Shown: positions 48,140-61,559 of the stretch, one piece after another | Position numbering within the stretch: position 1 is the first letter of the stretch | How the letters are laid out: every line of letters starts with the position of its first letter | Source of the DNA: Umbilicaria muhlenbergii | Lineage: Eukaryota > Ascomycota > Lecanoromycetes > Umbilicariales > Umbilicariaceae | Direction: 5' to 3' | NCBI GenBank assembly: GCA_000611775.1 | Contig: KK106981.1 | Span: forward strand, 3,690,129 to 3,754,128 | DNA length: 64,000 nt | Translations under genes and position numbers: made by a program | Notes under the pieces: model-generated | Databases searched by the model: none | The model's input: the letters and a program-made list of their open reading frames with translations, nothing else | What the model was told of the DNA's origin: nothing

Positions 48140-49933
48140 TCAATCGATAATGATCCCACGCTCTTGCTTCAAAGGCAGCTGGACGAACTGTGCCCTCAAA
48201 GCTGTGATAGAATCGTCAAGTGTGCCACTGGTCATGACGACGTACGACTCCGTGGCATAAAACCGCGCAGCTGCATATTGCATGGCCGGATAGCCGTGGC
48301 TGTGTATCACTGCGACCTGCCCGCGCTCGTAAGGCCGATAGATTGTACCGGATATGAAATGATCCTCCAGCACGTTGAAAATAGCCAGCGGTGTATTGAA
48401 TGCTTGACCGGCCTGGGGGTCCATTCGGGAGCCAAAAGTGCCACATCGATTCGCCAGAGCTCGAATGATTACGCCGTCGGCCTCGTGGGGAGAGATTGTT
48501 CCAATCAAAACTCCCTTGCATCGGACCGCCAGAACAACTTTGTCGGGTCGGCCCGCGGTTGTGCTCATGTTGGGATGCAGAGACCATACCTCCACAGGTG
48601 GAATGCGGACAAGCTGTTGCGTGGAATCTTGGCCCGCTTGTAACTGTAAGCCAGATCCTTTACCGGCCCAGAGCTCGCCATCGAAGTTGGAAAGGAGACC
48701 GACGACGAGCAATGAGACGATGGCGAACCGGCCGATCTCTTCAAAGTTGTCGGGCACCGTCAGGAGCGATATGGAGATGATAGAGATGTTGTCCAATATA
48801 GCCATTAGACCAGATGTGAACACCCGCTCCGGCCTTACTGGTTCATATGAAGACCTACCACTAAACATTGCGGTCAATACTCTAATCATCTCTTCCCTTC
48901 TAGGACCCCTATCAGTGACTGATCTTTCACCAGCGCGGAACTTGGTTGCAAACGTCCTTAACAGAACTAAAAGGTAGATGTCTCTATAACCCCAGACGCT
49001 GTAAAAGTAGACCTCGTTCTACATATATTCCATTGATATCAATGGTTCCAGGAGCCTATACCAATACCCAAACACAAGTGATTGGTAGCAAAGAAAGAGG
49101 TCCATTTGCTCCTCTGTGTATATATTAGACAGGTCTTCAATCCCGGATCCCACCTTTGCTGATCGACGGATCCACTCCTGCGAGGAGGGTGGTAGCCCTT
49201 GCCGGAAATCGTCCAGCGCTGTCAACAAACTTTCCGAGTCGACGGGAAAATGCTCGTCTGGCCAAGTGGTCGAAGTGCCGTCCCATCTCGACGCACAATC
49301 ATCATAACTGGAAATCTCATATTGGATGATCCCAGTCACCCGCAATGGCGCAGAGGTCTTGAGCTTCACTTTTTCCCCTGCCTCGGCGCCTCGAGTCCAC
49401 CATCTGGCCATTTGATTTTTCACGGTAATAGGTCTCGGAAACGTGTCGATCATCTCTGATGGCTTGCCAGCCAAGTACGAAACTCGCCGTGGCGGAACCA
49501 GAGTCGGACCGCCGTAAGGCTTGAGAGGCTCCAAGTCCGATTCAATGACGGTAGTGCATTCATTTACACCCTCGCCCGCGTAGTATATAACAACGGAACC
49601 CTCGGTGTTTGATTCCAAAGTGCCAAGTTGAATTTGAATGCCTGCGCAAGAAAGAACCTCGGCGAGCGAATAAAGCGTGGCAGATATCAACCGATAGCGA
49701 TTCGACTCTCCTTTCAGAAGCCATAGAAGGAAGTCGCGAAGCTCTGATTTCTCGGCACGAGTGAGTAAAGGCACAGCCTCATGGCCTACTAAAGTTGACC
49801 TGCGTTCCCTGATGGCCGTGGACAGCGGCGAGACCATTCCTCGAACGCAACCAGCAGACCTCCATGATTCTATATTGGTCTGAAGCGATCCTCTTCGGAA
49901 ATCTCCACTGTAGACCTCCGCAGAGCTTCCCAT
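48140..49933 (-). pseudogene. Unrecognised gene broken by one in-frame TAG
   Basis: Two long open frames on minus, 49933-49019 and 49018-48140, lie in exactly the same frame and are separated only by TAG at 49021-49019. Read through, they give a 597-residue product, coding-like on both sides of the stop (GYWYRLLEPLISMEYM, stop, NEVYFYSVWGYRDIYLL). CAG to TAG would be a one-base change. A 39-nt intron (GT at 49023, AG before GACATC) would also remove the stop in frame, but it is very short and lacks a branch site. The first in-frame ATG is at 49933 (MGSSAEVYSGDF); an upstream exon may exist. The C-terminal half has hydrophobic stretches (GRFAIVSLLVVGLLSNF). I do not recognise the family. It could be a recent pseudogene, a base-call error or a gene with a tiny intron. 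Confidence 0.6.
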
Positions 49934-50008
49934 CGAATCCACTCTCCCACAGTCGGATCTGTATATAGCGCAGCCCCTTACGGTTTTTGGCTGTTGAGAA
50001 TGCCTCAA

Positions 50009-51057
50009 CGGGGGAAGGGCGGGCTTTGGGTATGGTGGGGGGTTTGAAGAAGGGCTGGATGGAGGGATGGGGGTGTTTGGTAAGGTAGATGGAGAATGGG
50101 ATGGACGAGAAGGTGAGGGAGCGCGGTTCGGTTGGCCCTGCTTTGATGCTGGGGGTTCGTTGATGGTTTGGGGCAGTTGAGCTGGATGACGGGACGGGGT
50201 TGAGCAGCGCCGTGGGGTTTGTTGGATGGTGGAAGCTCAAGTTCGGAAATCTGGGAAGAGTTGGGGTTGTCGTTTGGGTGACTGGTGCGGGTGGGCGAGT
50301 GGTAAGTGGGCTGCTTTGACGATGGTTTGGGTAACGGCTGATAAGTTATGTAGCTGAGAACTACCTACTTGAACTGGCTGAGGAGCGCTGTGGGATCTGT
50401 TGACTGATCCTCAGGAAAGCTCAGATATAATTTCCTAGGGGTGGGACGTTCGTTCTGTTGTTGAGTTCCGCGACTTGCTGGTATTCGATCTGTTTAGTTG
50501 CTGGTTCGCGACAAGCCATGCTTCTTCTGCTAATTTCTTCTTTAAAGATACTTGATGTCAGCGGTAAGGCGAACTGGGCAGACTGGGCAATCCGCTCTTA
50601 CTCAAAGTACTACTTTAGTCTCCAAGCCAAACGTCAAGGAACGGCACTCGACTCAAACATCTCAATGTAGTTCTCATCGAGTTTCACAGCACAGTAACAA
50701 GCATGGAAAGTGCAATATGATGCCAACCGTCGTTACTTTTAGTACAACTAGAAACGAGAAGTGTTCGCGAGTTGCCGTAGCATTGTTCTCAAAAGGCGAC
50801 AACCGGTATCAGTCAGAGCCCGTAAGCAAAGACGTCGCCAAGGCAATGCCAATAATAAGACAAGAAACGAATCGACGAACACAGGTAATATCACGTAAGA
50901 ACAGGATAACCACATCATCTCCCCCTTTGCAACTTCCATCATGCCATTACTTATTAATCCGTGAGATAGGAATGGTACGCGGTAGTGGTATCATCAAACA
51001 AACGCAGACCGACTTTCCAGAACTTCTTCAAGCCGACGAAATAACTCTTTTCCCCGT
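50009..51057. other. Intergenic, upstream of the broken gene and 3' of the HAM1-like gene
   Basis: The first 230 bp keep a Pro/Ser-rich frame open on minus without an ATG and could be an extra exon of the broken gene or its leader. The rest has only short frames. Nothing else was recognised. Confidence 0.4.
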
Positions 51058-54000
51058 TCAAGACAAACCCCTCAACACCGGATTGTTCATCCCTAGGGTG
51101 GTGTGTCCAGTCGATGGCTGAGTAAGACCTCCGTTGACAGTGCCAGCGTTGTCCTTGAGCGACAAGTCTTGACCTTCGTTACCGAAAGCTTGGCTAACTT
51201 GGTTACTGAACCCAGCAGAGCCGTTGGTTTGACCATATCCACTGGTAGTATTGTCAGGATAACCAGCAGATCCTTGGCTATAGCCGCTAGTATTGCCTTG
51301 GCTGTAACCGGTAGTGTCGCCTTGGCCATAACCAGTGGTGGTGCCTTGACCGTAGCCGGTACTAGAGCCGTGACCGTATCCAGTAGTGGAGCTTTGACCG
51401 TAGCCAGTGTTAGAGCCTTGTCCATAGCTCTGATCATAACCGCTATTGCCGCCAGATCTCGTCTGAACCGCGCCCAAAGTAGTCTCGCCGTCCTCGACGT
51501 TCTGCGCTCCACGTACGCCACCGGAAGCAGCACTGTGCGGCTTACGGCTGACTGGGGTAACACGCGGAAGATCGGTAGTCTCTCGAGCAGATCCGAGGCC
51601 AAAGACAGGCGATTCCCATTTGTCACCCTTGCGGGCCAACTCCTTGTACTCGGTTGCCTTGGTGGAGATACCACCTGGAAGTCTAATATCCTTGAAGATA
51701 GAGTCGTATTGAGTCATGGCGACGTTGACCTGCTTGTCGGCTGCAACATCCTGCGACTTCTTCTTGCCCTGCATCATCCTCTTCTGGGCGGCGTTGACGT
51801 AGCGGGAGTAAATGTTGGGGGCATTCTGTGGGTCCTCCTTGACAGCGTTCTGAGCACGCTGAGCCTCCTGGTAGATTTCGTAGGCCATGCCGTCGGCCTT
51901 GTTGACGTTGTCTTTGATGACTTTCTCCAAAACCTTGGTGATCACCGGGGTGAGTACCTTCAGCATAATAGGCTTGAAGAGGTTGAACAGAAGCTTGTGA
52001 TTTGACTCCTTGACCTTGAGTTTGAGGTTCTTCACGTCGACAACAACCGTGTTGACTTTGAAGAAGTGCTGACGGTCAGACGCGTCCGCAGTCTCCATGG
52101 CCATCTTGAAGCCGAAACCTGTGCCACCCAAGAAGATGTCCATAACACCTTTGTCCATGATCGATGGAAAGCCCTGCTTCTTCTTCACATAGTAGCTAAC
52201 GTCTGTATAAAATGTTAGTGAAACGAGGCTCAGAACGAAAGACATTTGTTTCTTTACCTTTGAGATCCATCTGTACACCAGACACGGAAACCATGATCTT
52301 GTTCTTGTTCCTGCTGGTCACAGTCTTGCGTCCCCACCGGAAGAAGTTATCACTCTGAATCTCGAAAGCATTCGGCATAAGGTTGTCGCTCTCGATGATC
52401 AAGTTCTCAACAATAGCATCGATCATAGGATCAGAGTACTCGATCCTCGGAATAGGCACGTAGCTAACGCTCTCAAAAGCACCGGGGAGGATGACGTTGC
52501 TAAGATCTTTGAGCAGATGAGGCTTGAAGGTTGGCTTCCCATTCTCATCATTGCCTAGTTCCTGGAACAACTTCTGTACCGAATTGGCAAAGCGCTTGTT
52601 CTGTGGATCTGCGTCAAACTGATTGGCAAGGAATGTCAACTCGTCAATCACACGGTTGGTGTGATCACGGTAGCGGTCACGGAGGAGGAAGTTGCCACGG
52701 TCATAAATCTGGTTCCATTCGTCGGTGGCGGCATCTTGCATAACGAAACCCTTCTCCTTGAGGCATTTACGAACATAGTGGTCCATGTGACGGAACCACT
52801 TTTTGAGTTCTGGGTCACGATCGGCGTCAGTGTATACGTTGTTGATCGCATCAATTAGATCGTCCGCAGAAGTGCTGTTGGCAAAGCGTTCGATCAATGT
52901 CTGTAACAAAGTTAGTCTTGACACTCTTCGCGAATCCAAAATGTACATACCTTGAGATCAGCTTCGGCCATTTGAAGCGCATTGTCAGTGTGGGCGCCCT
53001 TGACGGTGCCGGCAGCTTGTTGAGTAAGATTTTTCGAATGCCCAGCGTATTCTTCAGCGAGGCTGAGGAGAGTATTGATGGCATCCTGGTCTACACTTTT
53101 GTTAGTGGCTGTGATTCGGAATGCTCGTGGAAGATGCTTACAGTCCGGGTGATCCTGAATCTCAACAACCATCTTCTTGAGACGGTAGATAGTCTGGTCA
53201 CGACGCTCCTGAGGTAACTTGTCGTTGAAGTAATCCTTCGTCCTCTGCTGGGTCTGGGCTTTCTTCTCACGAGCGCGATCCTTTTGGTCATCGGGGACGT
53301 TGTCAGACAATTTGTTCTTGAGCGTCGAGGCGGCAGCTCTAGCACCCCCTTGAGCGTCGACGCCAGGGTCTCGACCTTGCTGCCCTTGTCGAGCGGCATA
53401 CTCAGCACCTTCTTGCGGATCACGGGTGCCTTGCGCCTGTTGAGAAGCATCGCCTGCAGCCTCCTTCAAGTCACCCTTAGACAGAGGCGCCCTACTCTTG
53501 AATTGTCCTTTGATGTTGTCCCTTGACAAGTTAGGAGTATCGTGCCAGGTGTTGTCGTCAGCTGGCTCATCAATTCGGTTCAGCTCTTCCTGAGAGGGGT
53601 TGACTTTGTTGGCAGCTTTCTGAGCCGCATCGCCGGCCATATCACGCAGGAGAACGGTGGCATCGCTGACTACAATGCACATTAGTACAGGGTTCGAGAG
53701 GGCAATGAAACTAGCGTACGTAGTTTTCGGAACTGTCCGTTCGAGATGATCAACGTCCCAAGAGTCCTCAAGCCCTCAAGAGCTTGGTTTCCGTGCTGCT
53801 TCGCGGTTCCCTTGTCGATAGCTGCACCTGGGAGTTGAGCACTGCCGGGCGTGGTACCAGCCAATTGCTGTGTCTGCCAGATGAAGTCTTGCAGGAGATT
53901 GCCCTCGTTCTTGGTTAGAATGAGGTATTTGGCTTGCTCAATCACATCGCGAAGGTCAGCAACCAGCTGCCGGCCGTCAGAAGAGAGCTTCTGCGATGGG

Positions 54001-54336
54001 TTGGCTAGCGGTCGCGACGCAAGAGCCGAATTCAAAGCGACGTCGATTTGTTTGTTCTATGATGGTTGTTAGGCGAGGAAACAGGCTGCACGAATATCCT
54101 TCATGGATGACTTACCGATGGTACTTTGCCATTGGCGAATGCTGGTGAGAGGTGATGATGTCAGTCAACACTCACCACACGCGAACGTGGGCGACAAGAT
54201 GCGAAACAGCTCAGAGATGCGACGGCATTCGCTGTCATCGTCATAATTACATACCTGTGAAGATTCCATAGAGCTGGAGCTTTTGATTGATGTCTTGGTC
54301 CCGCTGCTTCTCATTGGTGGGACGATTGACCGACAT
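51058..54336 (-). CDS. HAM1-like (DUF4449/DUF5923) protein with Gly/Tyr/Gln repeat tail
   Basis: Fungal family with a conserved HAM1-like N-terminal and C-terminal pair; the exact function is not established to my knowledge. The N-terminus MSVNRPTNEKQRDQDINQKL is followed by a long helical region and the stretch IPRIEYSDPMIDAIVENLII, then GVMDIFLGGTGFGFKMAMET and KPIMLKVLTPVITKVLEKVI, which resemble amphipathic lipid-binding segments. A disordered tail carries about seven degenerate units of the type TGYGQGSS. About seven exons: 54336-54255, 54141-54116, 54056-53720, 53669 to about 53143, about 53094-52950, about 52901-52260 and about 52203-51058, giving about 970 residues. All joins keep one frame. 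Confidence 0.88.
51240..51450 (-). repeat. Degenerate (TGYGQG)n coding repeat
   Basis: About seven consecutive units of roughly 8 codons (SNTGYGQS, STTGYGHG, SSTGYGQG, TTTGYGQG, DTTGYSQG, NTSGYSQG) in the tail of the HAM1-like protein. Unit-to-unit differences are mostly single-base changes. Confidence 0.9.
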
Positions 54337-56560
54337 GATGGCGGTTTGGTTATGCGACAGCGCAAGGGAAACAGTCGGGGGTATCTTATGCAGTTATTAA
54401 ATCTGGGGTATTAGAAGATACAAGGTGATGGATTCAAATGGATGGAGCGTGGTTGATGATGGGTGATGGGTAAGAGACAAAGTGGTGGAAAAGAGGGAGG
54501 TTGGAGGCGGGAAATGAAGTGAGGAGGCCTTTTCCCCCAGCAGGGTGACGAGGGTGTTTTAATTCCCAATTTCAAAACAAGGAGTGGAAGCGCGACTGCC
54601 ACTTAGCGTCGTCCGACTGGGCAAGCGCCAGTGAAATGAAGTCACCAGGAATGAATTGGCGTGTCCTGCCACAGCAATGACGAAGGTGTCGAGCAATCGA
54701 GCAAGGTGCCACTGCCGTTACGAGACTGGCTCCGCTTGCGCCCTGAAGCTCCAACTCTGCCACGCTTAGCTCGAATGGCTGGGACATGCGTTTCGCTGCC
54801 ATTCAGACCAGAAGGGCCTATCTCTAGCTATCTGCGACCGCACCCGCCACAGGATTTCCCACAACTACCTCACATGGCTGGCACGCCTGGGATCACGAAT
54901 ACCCAGTTATTACCTGATGGAGTGGCTCGGGACTCGTCCCTTAGCATGAAGTCCATCCGACACCCATCGTTCCCTGCCTTGACTTCGGATGATGATTTGC
55001 AGATGATTTGGGCTTCCAAGCTCACCCATGGTCCCGGTGATCCTTTACTAGCGACTGCCCCGGACAGCTCCTTGGACGAGCCATCTCATCCTCATTACTT
55101 AATATCCCGAACCAACCCCAATGGACGCGTCTTTTTCTACGGAAATATGGCCAAGCCAAGATCCAAAGGGGCAAAGAAAGATTGTCGACCGCTCGAGAAC
55201 TTTCTACGAGCACGGGGATATACTGGTACGATGCTCATGCAATACTCCTTGATCGTGGCGTCCCGGAATTCTTGCCAAAGTGGGTGATGGCTGCAAATCG
55301 CGAGATCATAGTGTGCCCCTGCCACCAGCCGATACGTCATCCGTCCCCCATTGCCGTCCCCGCTACGTTCCGCAGTGCAAAGGGGCAGAATCGCTTGGCT
55401 CACGTCTTGTGCCAAATGCCAAACGTGCGCCACGGGATTGATAAACGTTGAGAGCCCAGAGTTAAGAGTGCCATGAGAACACCTATCTGAAAGTTGCGCG
55501 AATCGAGGAGATGAGACGGAATTCAGGGGAGAGAACCTTGACATCAGTTTCGTTGATACCTTACTTTTCCAGTGATATGCATACAGTTACGTGGTACGGT
55601 AAGGTAGTACCCGCCTGGCTAACAGTTGAAGCCGGGACCCACCACAATCACATCCAATGTCCAGTCGTCCCTCCCAAGCAGATACGCGTAGTAATTCCAG
55701 AGCGACTGCTGCAATTCAGCTACAGAGGAATATCTTCAGCACCTTCGGGTTCTAATCATGATTATAACTTGGGTACTTCGGATAACTTACACAAGGACTG
55801 AGCGTAAGGTATTGTGAGACGATGCGGGGAAAGTGCGCTTCTTGCGCACCAGTCTTCCGAGTGAATAACCGTAGCAAGCACTCCTGGTTCGGAGGACTGA
55901 TACAGGGAAATAGGGTAAGTAGCATGTGATGCAGATATTGTCAATCATATCGCAATTCCCTTGGCACGACAATAGCATTGGTGTTGATCCAAACGGTCGT
56001 CTACTATCCTTGGATCGAGCGCATAAGGCTGCCTCGAGGGAGGTTTGCCCGTTGTAAATGGTCCGACGTTCCTTGAGAGTCTTGGATATAGATAGCCCCG
56101 AACGGTGCTACCTTCTGCAATACAGGAGTGAAGATAGTGAGCCGGGGGGGAAGCTGCAGTCCGTATCCACATGGGTACATGAGGTCTGGCAAGAACGTAT
56201 CTTGAGCAGCCACGTAGGTCAGAAACGATGGACACTCATTCGCCGCTGCTGCTCATAATACCTGGTTCCTCATGTAATGTTGACCGAGACCTTTACGGCC
56301 CAGCCTCTCTCGCCTCTGGATCTTGGGAAGAATATGATCTCAGTCACGTGCTTACGTTCACTAGCGCGATCTGATCACCTTATTCTTCAACTCGACCATG
56401 ACTTGCCCCAAACCCCCGCAACTTGTCATCCTCACTTTATGAGGTTCTTGCAGACGTGCTTCTTGGTCAGGTGCTGGAATGTCCATATCTAAGCTCGCGA
56501 TCTATTGCTATTGCCTTTGCTTCATGCTAGCACTTATCTGTTACTCCGCCAGCCTCCATA
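54337..56560. other. Intergenic between the HAM1-like and DUF4211 genes
   Basis: Divergent promoter space for two genes. One moderately long plus-strand frame (54778-55287) is listed separately as doubtful. The rest (55290-56560) has only short overlapping frames and no recognised element. Confidence 0.45.
54778..55287 (+). CDS. Doubtful hypothetical ORF
   Basis: Open frame of 169 codons from an ATG (MAGTCVSLPFRPEGP). It contains a gene-like middle (DEPSHPHYLISRTNPNGRVF, then FYGNMAKP) and a possible GTACGA donor near 55226 after RARGYTG. No domain is recognised and no downstream exon could be joined with confidence. It may be a chance frame or the first exon of a small gene. Confidence 0.25.
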   Translation, partial: AGTCVSLPFRPEGPISSYLRPHPPQDFPQLPHMAGTPGITNTQLLPDGVARDSSLSMKSIRHPSFPALTSDDDLQMIWASKLTHGPGDPLLATAPDSSLDEPSHPHYLISRTNPNGRVFFYGNMAKPRSKGAKKDCRPLENFLRARGYTGTMLMQYSLIVASRNSCQSG

Positions 56561-59182
56561 ATGCCTCCAAATCGGGCATCTACTCGCAAGAGACAGACGC
56601 GCTTGGCGTTTACTCCCCTACCTTCTTCTTCTCCCGCGGCTGCGAAGTATCCGAATCAGTTCCAGGATCGCGCCGCAGCTGTTCGCTATAGCGATCCTTC
56701 AACGCCCTCGAAGCGAAGACGCCTTACACATCACCCTGGAGGTGAAGCTACGAGCAGTCCGATACGTACACCAGGCACCGAGTCGCCAGGGGGACGTGTC
56801 GATTTCGCGGTCGTGGTACCTTCACCATCACCAAGTACGGGGCCAAAGAAAGGTGCCCAGGGCTCTCCTGAGCTCAAATTCCCACCTACCCCCGTTGCTT
56901 CGTCTCAGGTTGAATTGGGACGGCCAATACAAGGTATGTCAATTGTACAGCCATGAACATAACTTTTACTAATATGGGAGATGATTTTAGATCCAGATGT
57001 CCAATCAACTAGTTCCGATTCTGATAGTGAAACCGGTACCCCTCGTCGGGTCACCACAAATCCATTTAGTGTTCGCAAAGATAAAGACGCGAAAGGTGTC
57101 GGCACTCAAATGAACTTTTCCGCAACGAAGGATACAACGCAAGCAAGGTCTGCTTTCGCTGAGGGAAAGGGTGATGCTAATGGGACTACGAATTCGAGAC
57201 GTCGGAAGGACTACCCAGGGAAGGAACTTCCCAGAAGCTCCAGTGAAAGCGACGAGTTGCCCATTCTCAGTGGACGGAAGCGCAATGGATCAGCCGTCGC
57301 CATCATTGTAAGCTCTGGGGACGAGTCCGACGTGAATCAAATCGGACCCGACAGCCCTAGGCGAAGTAGCAAGCGCGTGGATGTAATGGATGGCAGTTCT
57401 CATACTCGCCATCAAAGTAGGCCCATACCATCTCCCCGTGTCAATACTCGTCATTTCTTGCTTGGCGGTAGCACTGGCAATGCTCCCGTACCGCGCTCAC
57501 GGCTTCAAAAAGTAGTCACCCCAACCAAACCATCAAAAGTTAGCACACAGTCGGGCGCTCGAAGACATACGAGGAGCAGCGGCAAAGCTGAGCAAGCAGC
57601 GTCTCCAATCAAGCGCCAGACACGGTCGAGTACCGCTGCGAAAAAACAGCCAAACGCAGCTCCTATTATCCTTGACGGCGAGAGTAATAATGGCATCCTT
57701 GATGACGACGAGAGTGATGATGGCGTACCTATGCCATCAGAAGTAAGGGATACAGTTGCCCAAACATCGACTAAAGCGGTAGTGATCGCCAGCGAAGATT
57801 CTGAAGAAGACCTAGTATTGTCGCCAAAGAAGAGGAGGAGACGTATTCATCTGAACGACGAGTCGCCGACTTTTACAACAGATGATGATTTAAAACAGCA
57901 AGAAGATGATCTTGAGGAGGACCTGGAGGATCTGCAGGAAACTGGTAAGCGGCTCCTGCTGGCTAGGCTACTGTATACTGAATAGTCCAATCTCAGAGGT
58001 CCGCAACGACCGCACCAGAGTAAGAGGCGCCAACTCAAAGAGGACTGCTGCGCAGAAACAACTGGAGCTCCTCAAGCGTCGCCGTGCCGGTGAGAAGGTT
58101 GTTGAACTTACAGACTCTGAAGGAGACCTGGCGCCAAGACGTGGAATCTACGACAGTGACTCGCGTGGCGACAATATCTCAGAAGCGCAGGACGAGGTTA
58201 GTGAGGAAGATGACGACTCCGGCACGGAGTATGTTCGCCAGTCATTGAGAGCGGGGCCCGACGAGTATGATGAAGACTTCCTCGATGACGATGAGGATGA
58301 TACTATCGGTGCTCCTCACGGACTCGAAGAGATTCCGCTCGAATTCACGAGGCACGCACACAAAAAGCCGAGAGAACATTTCAAAGACGCTGTTGAGTGG
58401 ATGGTGCATAACAAGCTAAACCCTGCTTTCCCTCGAAATGATCCTGTGTACCAAAATGCTTTTTTCAAGCTGGATGACGTGGTGAAGGGTTTTTCTTCGT
58501 CCAAATTCGTCTCGGCAGCTTGGAACAGTCAATTCTCGAAGGCGTTGAAAGCGAGACCAGAGTTCGAGGAGATTCGGGTGCCAACGATGTTTGGCCATAA
58601 ATGCGATGCGTGTAACAGGTCTGGGCACCCTGCAAAGTATCAAATTACGTTTTCGGGCAAAGCCTACCACCGCGAGTCCCTCGAGGACGTCTCTGAAGAC
58701 GAGGACGAGGATGAGGATGATGCGAAAAGTCGTGACAGTCGAGGCTTTTCGATTCCAGGTACTGATGTTCAGTATTTTGTTGGCCGGTATTACTGCATTT
58801 CTTCCATATCTCAGGGGGCGCTACTGACATCTTCCAGATTTTGTAGAGCCAATGCACAAACCGCGCATGCTTTGACTCACTGGCGCTATCACCTCAATCA
58901 ATGGGTGCTTGACTGGCTGAAGACTGCAGGCTATACTGAACCCGCGAAGATTGTCGAGCGCGAGAACTGGAGCGTGAAGAAGCGAGGGGAGTTCGCCAAC
59001 GAGGTCGTGGATAGCATGGAAGAGAACGGTGAAATCAAAGCTTTGTATAGAGATTTTAAGATTAACCTGGAGGCAGCTCGCGACTCAAAGGTATGCCTGA
59101 CTGGGCCTTAAATACTTCTGATTTATGCTAATTAACAATGAATGAATAGCCCAGCAGATATGGAGATCGTGACGACGACTGA
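56561..59182 (+). CDS. DUF4211-domain nuclear protein
   Basis: Probable chromatin or DNA-associated protein; DUF4211 is also found in vertebrate QSER1 and PRR12, and its biochemical role is not established. The N-terminal 550 residues are disordered, basic and Ser-rich with acidic clusters and repeated SPIKRQTRSS-like basic patches. The conserved domain is in the C-terminal third: LEFTRHAHKKPREHFKDAVE, then FGHKCDACNRSGHPAKYQI and GRFCRANAQTAHALTHWRYH. It ends in QWVLDWLKTAGY and a short last exon (PSRYGDRDDD). Exons are 56561-56933, 56991-57944, 57997-58786, 58838-59090 and 59150-59182, giving 800 residues. The 51-nt third intron is in frame and stop-free; splicing it out restores the domain (YFVGRFCRANAQ). 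Confidence 0.9.
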
Positions 59183-59960
59183 GGGTAAAGTCCGTCGTCT
59201 GGTAGGGAATGCCGCCCACTATTGTATACGGTGCTGGTTTCCGGTGCGCTGCAATCAGAAATTGCTGGGGGATATATGCGGTTGACAGCTTCCTCGGATA
59301 AGGCATCATCTCAGCTTCACTTCTTGCGCTAGCAATTCGAACTCTTGGATATACTCTTTCTATGCCACTCAGGCAGGAGAGCAAGTTATATGGCCCAATC
59401 AGTTGAGTGCTTCCGGTCACCGCGGAGCTTCAAGCAGAGCCTCACACTTATTGGAGATCTGTGTTGATGGGAATCTAAGTGTCTGTGCATTATTTCCAAG
59501 CTCAAGACCAGAGTCAGACAGACTGTCCTGCTGTATATGTGGATACCTGCAGACTTCCGCTACCTGTAGGTGCCCTATCAACAACCTGAGGGATGCAACG
59601 TGTCAATTGTCACCTGTACCCTAAGTAGTATGATAAGGAACGCTTCCCAGTCTTAACCCTCTGTCTTTCCAGGCTTCAGTGCAGACGACAGCAGCCATCT
59701 CAAGCAATAGTAGAGTAGAAGTTGATACCAGGCAACTGTTCGGTAACGATACTCGGAAGTATCAAGGCGTTCTGGAAACCGAAGATCGTCCGAAGCTCGT
59801 CCGAATCAAAGCCCCACCAAAGCTTCTCAAAGCCCCACCAAGAAACAAGCAAGCAACATCTCCTACAGTACGTTTCCACCCGCAATACGCAATACCTCCC
59901 AATTGTCCTAATCACCCTCACCAAGACAGATCTAAGTTCACAAAATTCACAATCGCAACC
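59183..59960. other. Intergenic; TPI promoter and leader
   Basis: 778 bp with no recognised gene. Just upstream of TPI a caaagccccacca element occurs twice (about 59808-59842), and the leader is CA-rich, as in strongly expressed glycolytic genes. Confidence 0.5.
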
Positions 59961-61235
<1,275 letters not shown>

Positions 61236-61559
61236 CTGGTTTATGCGAAGGGATGGGAGAGGTTGTAAGCGGATTGTGTTTGTGGATGGGCGTCGTTCAA
61301 GTTCGCTGTGGGTGGCGAGTAGACTACAAGAGTATACTATGTGGCAGTATGGCACTCTCGCTGGTAAGTTGGATTATTGAGGTTCAGCGCCACCAAAGGT
61401 CATCGTTCAGCTTACGCCATGTGACATTCTCTTTCACCAAGACATAGTTAGATGCTCAACTGTAGCCTTAAGACCCATAAAAAAAGCCAACGCCAGCTAT
61501 GCTACAATTCTCCACCCCCCCGGGCCCCATCCCACCTTTCCATCTCCCACCACCTCATC
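61236..61559. other. Convergent 3' region, TPI / mL43
   Basis: 324 bp between two converging stop codons; 3' UTRs only. A C-rich tract (tccaccccccc) lies near the mL43 end. Confidence 0.5.

Noticed and set aside
49019-49021. Programmed stop-codon readthrough at TAG
   Set aside because: The context does not match the known efficient readthrough signal and the C-terminal part is long and structured; nonsense mutation or a tiny intron is simpler.
51103-52005. 300-codon plus-strand open frame
   Set aside because: Antisense to the HAM1-like last exon; its Ser/Val/Ala composition simply mirrors the repeat tail.
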